From: Scatophagus argus | Taxonomy: Eukaryota > Chordata > Actinopteri > Scatophagidae | DNA: 64,000 bases | Direction of reading: 5' to 3' | NCBI RefSeq assembly: GCF_020382885.2 | Contig: NC_058511.1 | Coordinates: 3,999,501 to 4,063,500 of the forward strand | Shown: positions 37,282 to 64,000 of the stretch, piece after piece | Numbering within the stretch: the stretch's first letter is position 1 | Layout: each line of letters starts with the position of its first letter | Position numbers and translations under genes: made by a program | Notes under the pieces: generated by a model | The model's database searches: none | What the model was told of the DNA's origin: nothing | What the model saw: the letters and a program-made list of their open reading frames with translations, nothing else

Positions 37282-40200
37282 CTACAGGTACATGCCGTTG
37301 ATGAGGTAATCTGACTCCTCTGTGGTGAGGGGCCGGGCTTTCTTCAGCTTGTGACGAACAAGTTTGAGACGGCAGCCGATCATGAGCAGCAGCAGAGCTG
37401 TGATGATGAGGCCGAGAGCCAGAGGAAGGATTGCACCTGCAGGAGGAAAAAGAGGCCATACAGAAAATGAGAACGACTACAGCAGGACACCACACATCAA
37501 AAAAATAACGAGTTGTACAGTGATGTAAAGGGGTTCATGTCGGGTCTTACCAGACTCTGGTACTGGATGCCCTCCCATTACTGGAAACGGTTTGGAGACG
37601 GGGCTGTTGCTCTCTGCTTGGCTCTGAGAAACTTTAGGAGCAGCTGCAAGAAAAGCACAAACACAGTTTGACTGGAAAACACTCAGCGGTTATATTACTC
37701 GTATGTCCATGAAGTTTCACTGAAATGCACTCTAGCCTTACCTATGTCAGTCTGTTTGGTGGTCGGAGGAGCCGCAGATGCTGGTTTGAAAGCTGGACCT
37801 GAAAGGTGTTTCCAACAGGGTAAAAATTCTGATACTTTTATGTTTTTGCAATTACAAAATTAGGTTTAAAAAAAATAAATAAAGAAGCAGATTCTCACTT
37901 TTTTGTATACATTCGCTGACACAGTCAGACTCCTGGAGGAAGTTGTTATGGTTGCCCTGGCAACCGCCGTACAGGAAGTGTTTGCATTCCCCTGCATTTT
38001 GGTCATAGTACCAGCGTGGGAAGGTGCCTTTACAGGGTCCCACAACTGGAGCTGCAGCACATGGATCTACAGAGAAAGAGTCCAACAGAGTCAACTTCTC
38101 GACAGTTTGATATCACACACAGTGAGAGTATGAGTGAGTGTTAACAGACAATTCATCAATGAATTGAAATAAATCTGACAATGGCATTGAGTCAAAAGCT
38201 GTGAAAAGTGGTCGCTCGTGGCAAACCCACAGAGTTAAAACCAACTCTGAAGTCAGAGGTCTCGATTCTTTAATCACCTTAGTTTGCCAAGCATTTAGAA
38301 ATACTGATGACCTGAACATTCGTGACATGAAGAAAGGAGTCCTGAGAATGCACCTCAGCCACGTAATACCTGCCCGCAGTAAAATAACCAGTCCGAGAAG
38401 AAGCTCTTTCGCTCATTCTCAGCCTGATTCAGGGATCAGATGGCGGAGGGGACAGAGGCGCTTTGTTCCAGCAGGCAAAGAGCTGCTTTCCCAGGGAACG
38501 CAGAGTGGCCCTGCGGCTCTGCCAGGATTTTGAGCTCAGCGCTATGACTCAGTGGCTGCCTACAGGGTCTCCATCTGCTCGTATGTCCAGGCACACAGTA
38601 TAAACCCTCTCTGCCTCTTTACAAAGGGACACTGCACTAATGACACAGCGATGGAGGCTCATATTGTCAAGCAAACATTTTAACAGGTGCAGCTGAGGTA
38701 AAAGAAATGCTTGCATTTTCCCGTCCGACCACGTGTTCCTAAATACCACACCATTTTCTGTTGCCACCACACTACACAGCAACATTTTCTCGTGTCTTGG
38801 TTCTTTTCATATAGCAGACGGTGAATAAAGCACTTAAAGCTTACACACAAGCTTACCTTGACTGACTGGAGCCTCCGGTTGCCTGGGACTTTGTGGAGGG
38901 GCAGCCTTGCTCCTGTCCTGAGCTGGCATGATGTTCTCTATGGTCTTTCTGGGCCCAGTGTGGAGCATGGAGGCATCCCCATCCTCCTCTGTCTGGACTA
39001 CAGGTCGATGAGCCACTGACTTCCTGCTGCTGTCGACTACATAAATGAAACATGAACAAATGGGCGATGGAGAGACTGTTGATGTTTTTCATGCCTTTAT
39101 CTGATCTTGATAATACAGATTGTAGATTATAAAAGACTGTGGGATACAGTGGTTTCTTACAGTTCGGGCAGAAGTCTTCATCAGAGCGGTCTGGACAGTG
39201 TTGCTTCCCATCACAGGCGTAAGTGATGTCAATACAGCAGCCGTCATCACACTTGAACTGGTAGTTTGAACAGCGACCTGTACACACTGTCGGCACGAAA
39301 AGGTACAACCAGAGATCCTGAAACAATCTTTCACTGTAACCACACAAAAACAACTCTTAATCATTAAAAATAGTAATTTAAATATTCTTAATGCTGTGTC
39401 ATCATCGACTTCTCTCTCAGCTGTTATTCGTCAACGTGAACGAGAGGCCAGCAAGAAATGTTTCACGCATGCACCACAATAACTTTTCTCTCATAAAGGA
39501 GTTCATAACAAAAAACAGAACAAAGACATATGTTTCAGGGGAGCCGTCACCTTCTGCTTGGTGTTTTGGAGCCAGCACAGTAACAGAGACATTGTCAGAG
39601 CTCTTCTGGCCAGCTGTGTCGGTGACAGTCATCTGAAAGGTGTAGACGCCCTCCTGCAGTCCGCTGATCTTCAGCAGCCCCGGATGAGTCGCCTTCAACA
39701 CAGAAAAACGATTTCTTTCAAGACCTCCAAAGTTTATGTTTCTTTAACATGCTAACAGCAGTTAGCGGTAGGTTATAAGATCTGATTCCAGCATTGTTAG
39801 TGTTTTTTTTATTAGTTTTTATTTTACATCACAGCTTCCGGGTGAATGAATGTTTAAAAAATGTTTATGAATGTTACTGCAACAGACTGATGAAAAAATC
39901 ACATAAGAATCCAAAATTATTATAAAACACTCCGGATCATGAATTTATAGTATTGCCCAAAATGACCTAAGCTAATGTACCTAAAATGCTATAAGCATTA
40001 CAGCAAAATCTTAAACAGCAGACAAACTGATATAAACTGAAGGTATTCATGTCTTTACAGAAAAACACCATCTCATCTCATTACTCAGGATTATCAGCAC
40101 TGCTTAACGTTTTCACCAGAAAAGGCAGAAAATGGAGAGTGACCACAGATTAAAGTGTGAATATTTATATAAATGTAGGACATATTGTACTAGATGCTCG

Positions 40201-42012
40201 GCATGTTGCCTCTGTGAACAGAAGGCAGACTCCAACACTGCGGCAGGTTTGGACGTAATCGCATCTCTGTTGGCACGGCGAGGTATAATGGAGCTGTGTT
40301 GACTTCACTAATACAAACAAGCAATTTGATGCTGGTGTCTGTAAGGACAGCATCAGTTTAGAGACTATTCATAATGCAAATTCAAATGTTAGACATCTGA
40401 TCCCTGGAAGAAAAACAAAACAAAACAAATATTCCTGTATTTTCTTAATCCGCTTGTCCAGGGTTTCAGTCATTTTACTGCACAATGGCTCAGATACTGG
40501 CTCTGACCTTCATGTTGATGGCTGTGTCCCCCCTGATGAGAGTCCATTCATAGTGGCTGATCCTGTGGTCGTCCACACTGTCCCGTCCATCCAGGACAGC
40601 CCAGTCTGTGGGCAACTGGATCACCACATCCTGTCCAGCGTCACTGCGAGGAGGCTCATCCACCTCTGCAGAATCAAACAGGAACACCACGCAAGCATAG
40701 AGGATGTGTACCACTTGCCTTCTTTAATTCTTGTTTAATTCCACTGTACGTTTAGACATAAAATATGTTCTTATAACTGTACTGCAGTGAGATGATGAGA
40801 AGTGGAGATGCTGGGGGTGCATTTGAACATAACATTTTACTCTCATTGTCAATTAATGCTGCTGATTGTTTTCTCAAATTCAGTTTTGGTCTAGTAATTG
40901 TGAAAAATGTCCAACACATTTTCAGATGTCTCCTATTGTCCACCTAACAATTAAAAACCAAAAGATATTTAGTTCAGAATGATACAAAACATAGAAAAGC
41001 ACCAAAATCTATCCACCTTTCTTGCTTCTCTAGTAAATCTCTATTTTTGAGGAGATTACTCCTGTGATTAAAAACACAAAAACACCTGCTGCTGGTCTCA
41101 ACGTGCTGAGGTCATTTTTGCACGGCCAGAAGCTAAAAGGCGAATCATTAACCCGCCATGCCTGCTTTATCGAGATAAGCAGCAGCTGCTGGTGGCTGGA
41201 GCTCAGGTGCAGAGATACATGTTAGAGAGCTTGTGTAAAACTCTGTATACCGTCAGTCAAATCAGTCATGATAGCTGATAATAACTTAACTAACCGGTAT
41301 GTTCATCTGGTTAAGCACACGAAGCGCCATTTAATTGAGATTTGAGACAACAGGCTATCCATACGCAACGCTTTTCTAAGCCTCGATTAAACACATTTTT
41401 CAGGTTGTTGTAAAATCTGTATGCTTTTGATTTGTGTGATGTCTCACCTTGTGGATCGTCCTCATCAGGTTGTCCTTCCCCGGGCATCCTGGCCGAGCCG
41501 CTCGGTGAAACAGGGAGGTGTCCCTGCGTTGTGTTGGTAGCCCGGCTGTATGTGGTGAAGCCCTGCTGCAGTGCGAAGGAGCAGACGTTTCTGTTCCTGT
41601 AGGTGCAGTTGAACAGGTAGCAGCTGAGACTCTCCCCGGGCTGCCTCGGGTCCTCCTGGACCACCGCCACGGTGCAGTGAGGCTGGGAGCAGCAGGCGTG
41701 CAGGCAGTCCTTCCAGGTGTACACCGTGTCCGGGGCCAACAGGAAGGTGGCCCCCTGCTCGATGGAGGCCTTGGCCCGGATGATGCGCTCCCCGGCGGCG
41801 TTGAAGTCGCCCACACAAGAGTCAATCACATCGCCCACCTTGTACGCCTGGTCCTGCTGGAGCTGCTTGTGGAATTCCTCCAACAGCTCTTCTACCCCTG
41901 ATATTTTGGATTTTAAGTCCGATATTGGTGAGGACCGAGTGTCGATACGTCGGGCTGCACCCAGCAGCACAACACAGGCGAGCAGCAGCCGGGGATGCTG
42001 AGGAAGAGCCAT
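37282..42012 (-). CDS. LRP11: LDL receptor-related protein 11
   Basis: Type I membrane protein; its cellular role is poorly defined. Nine coding exons: 41448-42012, 40508-40665, 39551-39692, 39161-39277, 38857-39036, 37899-38066, 37742-37798, 37551-37643 and 37282-37436, all in frame, 544 residues (about 500 in human). Order of parts: signal peptide (MALPQHPRLLLACVVLLG); a MANSC/MANEC-type domain (YTWKDCLHACC, CYLFNCTYRNRNVC); a PKD domain over two exons (TFQMTVTDTAGQKSSDNVSV); one LDL-receptor class A repeat (CDDGCCIDITYACDG, CPDRSDEDFC); and a linker. A complete Kunitz domain with six cysteines follows (GPCKG, FLYGGCQGN, SDCVSEC), then a Pro/Ser linker, one membrane helix (ALGLIITALLLLMIG) and a short tail ending EESDYLINGMYL. 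Start: the open frame reaches further upstream only from GTG; 42012 is the first ATG and directly precedes the signal peptide. I do not recall the Kunitz domain in mammalian LRP11. Confidence 0.92.
40845..40930 (-). repeat. dispersed fish repeat fragment in LRP11 intron
   Basis: 'tcaattaatgctgctgatt' followed by 'gtgaaaaatgtccaacacat' matches the ATTAATCGATT-type dispersed family found elsewhere in the window. Short and diverged. Confidence 0.4.
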
Positions 42013-42239
42013 GTTGTTCACGCAGCTAAACGGCGTCTCCCGCTGCCTCCGGCTGGTCTCCGACACATGAGGGTCCACGCAGCAAACACAACCTTCCTAC
42101 ATCAAATATATGTCCGTAATGCTACTGTAAGATACGCTATTTTAAAACAATATCCATCTGTTAATCATAAGAAAATGAGCTAACGCTCTGCCCTCTGACG
42201 ATGCAAAAAATCCGTCGTTGTCATGGTGAGCGGGAGACG

Positions 42240-42300
42240 ACCGCGAGACTGAAACGATTGGCTGCTCAGCAGAAACCACAGACGTCACACTGATGGACAA
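42240..42300 (-). promoter_or_regulatory. LRP11 proximal promoter elements
   Basis: About 240-280 bases upstream of the LRP11 ATG there is an inverted CCAAT box (gattgg at 42256-42261, ccaatc on the gene strand). A CRE-like palindrome (gacgtca, 42281-42287) follows in a CpG-containing stretch. The arrangement suggests NF-Y and CREB/ATF input; the transcription start is inferred. Confidence 0.4.
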
Positions 42301-42803
42301 ATATGGCGGGCGGAGAGCTAGCGCACCTGTAGCTCTGTTTATCAGTCTTTATCTCGCCTACTTTGCGTGCATAAATAGACCCAGTGTGCAGTTATTTCTA
42401 CACCTGTATTTGAACTAACTAAACACAGGAGAGTCTGGAATTGTTGCTAACGTTTTTCTCACCCATTTAATTTCTCGTGTTAATTTTTAATTTGTTGCAG
42501 TCCTAAGCTAATTGTATGATTTTTTTATTTTTATTTTTTTGTGATTTTAATCAATTCTCTACTAGTATACCTGTCTCAAAGGTAGTATTAGTATACTAGT
42601 ATACCAGCAGCAACCATTTACTAAACTTTGATCCAGTTTTCAGGGGTTTTTTTGTTTGTTTTTTTATACCAAGCAGAATCTTTTTCCATGCATGTACCAG
42701 TCAGTTTTTTCAATAAAATAATCTTTTTAGCTGTGGTCATTTCCATGTTACAGGACATCATTACAGGAGAACACATTCCTTTCACAGTTTCAAGATGAAA
42801 AGT
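42301..42803. other. spacer between LRP11 promoter and MAP3K5 3' end
   Basis: No exon or RNA gene is visible. T-rich, with a small palindrome-like 'agtatac' / 'actagtatac' cluster near 42560-42605. Nothing else stands out. Confidence 0.5.
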
Positions 42804-42809
42804 TTTATT
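42804..42809 (-). terminator. candidate MAP3K5 poly(A) signal
   Basis: Plus-strand tttatt is AATAAA on the MAP3K5 strand, about 1.15 kb beyond the stop at 43963. The intervening sequence is AT-rich with no exon, as expected for a 3' UTR. Other AT-rich hexamers nearby could serve instead. Confidence 0.35.
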
Positions 42810-43350
42810 TTTAACAATACGACACAAAAATCTTGAATAACTTTAGATATGAAACAAATGGACACACACTGCTCATGATTATTTTCCCCATTTCTGACAT
42901 CATGTTTTAAAATAAAAAGAAGGTCAAGGCTCTTCCATTTGAAATTTGTTTGCATTTCAGGAATTTCATTACAGCAAACATCTGACTGAATGATGATTTC
43001 CACACAAGCAAGATAAGCACAATTTTGTCAGTGTACAACAGTAAAAATGGAGCAAATGATTTGATGTAATATTAATCACTAGCTGAATATTATCTCAGAA
43101 TTTCTGACAATAGAAAATACAATACTATACAATTCATTTTTCAGATGTGTTCATGATAGACTCGGTCCAATCCACATGGAGATTTAACAATGTTTATCAA
43201 TGTATTTTTTTAAGTACATAATTGTCAGTCACATAAAATTTTATAACACAATATTTACATGTTTCTGAAAAATAAAAATGTAGATTCATATTATAAAAGG
43301 AAATGTGAAAAAAAGCATCAACAATTTAAATAAGTCTCAGTATGGATAAA

Positions 43351-43396
43351 CAAAACAAAACAAAACAAAACAAAACAAAAAAAAAAAAAAAAAAAC
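43351..43396 (+). repeat. CAAAA repeat and poly-A
   Basis: Six CAAAA units run into a stretch of about 20 A. It lies in the probable MAP3K5 3' UTR, where it would be T-rich on the transcript strand. Confidence 0.85.
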
Positions 43397-43962
43397 AGGG
43401 CATGCACTGACATCCTTCAGATTACCATAACAATTAAATTAAAAATACATTTAAATAAAGTAGTGATAAGACGTCTATGATAGAAACATTAGTACAGATG
43501 ATTCTGAGTGTAGTATTTTGTATCTCAGGCTTGTTTTAGAAAATGGTCGTTCTCGTGTTTTGTAAACGTTATGTCTTGTAAAGACAGGTGAAAATGTTTC
43601 GACAGATTTCAAGATTTTAACAATAGATTTTCCACCCAATTGTCATTTCTAACGCATCTGTAACAAAAAGCTGTGTAATATCCATAAGGCATAGCAAAAC
43701 TAGTGGCACTTCTCAGTAATTGTTGCTTTCAAAGTATGTGGTTTTTTTTTTCCATCTAAAATTTTTCAAAATTATCAAAATACTCCCGACATGACAAGTC
43801 ACGGAGTGTCTTGTAAGAGTGTAAAGCTGCTCTGCGCACATGGCAAACACAGGGTCTTCTCCTAAAAGTCTTACTCTTATAAATACTGAGGTAAAGAGGA
43901 GAATACTGAGTTGTTGGGACAAAAGTCCTGACTTCTCTGAGTGGTTGTCGCCGCTTAAGGCC

Positions 43963-63777
<19,815 letters not shown>

Positions 63778-64000
63778 CTGCAACCCACCAGAGAGAATAA
63801 AAGTAGAAACATTTATCCTTGGTTTCCTGAGCAATGTCGAAGTCTTAAACTTTATTTAAGCAGATGAAACTACAGAACGGCAAAAGACTTCGATGTCTGA
63901 TATTACAAACAAAACAGCTTACAGGCAGATCATTTGCATGCATCTGTTTTAAACATATGAGCACAGATGAAAAAAGATGACAGAAACAAACAATACCATG
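63778..64000. other. MAP3K5 intron reaching the window edge
   Basis: Upstream (5') of the exon 63624-63777 on the minus strand. No further exon is recognisable before the edge, so the rest of MAP3K5, including its thioredoxin-binding N-terminal region, lies outside the window. Confidence 0.6.

Noticed and set aside
42013-42078. Longer LRP11 start adding 22 residues
   Set aside because: The codon at 42078 on the minus strand is GTG. The first ATG (42012) stands directly before a clear signal peptide.

Overview
This window is vertebrate nuclear DNA, almost certainly from a bony fish and probably a percomorph. The genes have many short exons with GT-AG introns. Their proteins are near-identical to vertebrate orthologues. 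Gene spacing is compact, CA/TG microsatellites are frequent, and the interspersed repeats are families I recognise from fish genomes. There are no operons, CRISPR arrays or prokaryotic features. Family names rest on my memory of vertebrate proteins, not on a search.

Layout, left to right. 1-3500 is intergenic with decayed repeats. RAB10 (plus, 4214-14619, six coding exons) follows a CCAAT/GC-box promoter. LATS1 (minus, 19096-25226, seven coding exons) converges on it. NUP43 (minus, 26958-29615, eight exons) and PCMT1 (plus, 29983-34916, seven exons plus an alternative last exon at 35471) are head to head across 367 bp. LRP11 (minus, 37282-42012, nine exons) is tail to tail with PCMT1, and their candidate poly(A) signals interleave. 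MAP3K5/ASK1 (minus, 43963 to beyond the right edge) contributes its last 21 coding exons, from the central regulatory region through the kinase to the C-terminus. The exon chains of RAB10, LATS1, NUP43, PCMT1 and LRP11 close in frame from ATG to stop. The MAP3K5 chain also stays in frame to its stop.

The genes are not one pathway. RAB10 is a vesicle-trafficking GTPase, LATS1 the Hippo-pathway kinase, NUP43 a nuclear-pore Y-complex subunit, PCMT1 a protein-repair methyltransferase, LRP11 a type I membrane protein and MAP3K5 a stress-activated MAP kinase kinase kinase. LATS1-NUP43-PCMT1-LRP11 keeps the gene order I recall for human 6q25. RAB10 (human 2p) and MAP3K5 (human 6q23) are extra neighbours here.

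I found no undescribed multi-gene system. The points most worth a second look are: a Kunitz domain in LRP11 that I do not recall in the mammalian protein; a degenerate UBA region in LATS1 with an ambiguous splice acceptor; complementary TG/CA repeats hugging RAB10 exon 3; an 18-nt microexon next to the 14-3-3 site of MAP3K5; and a large fold-back repeat in the probable LATS1 3' UTR.
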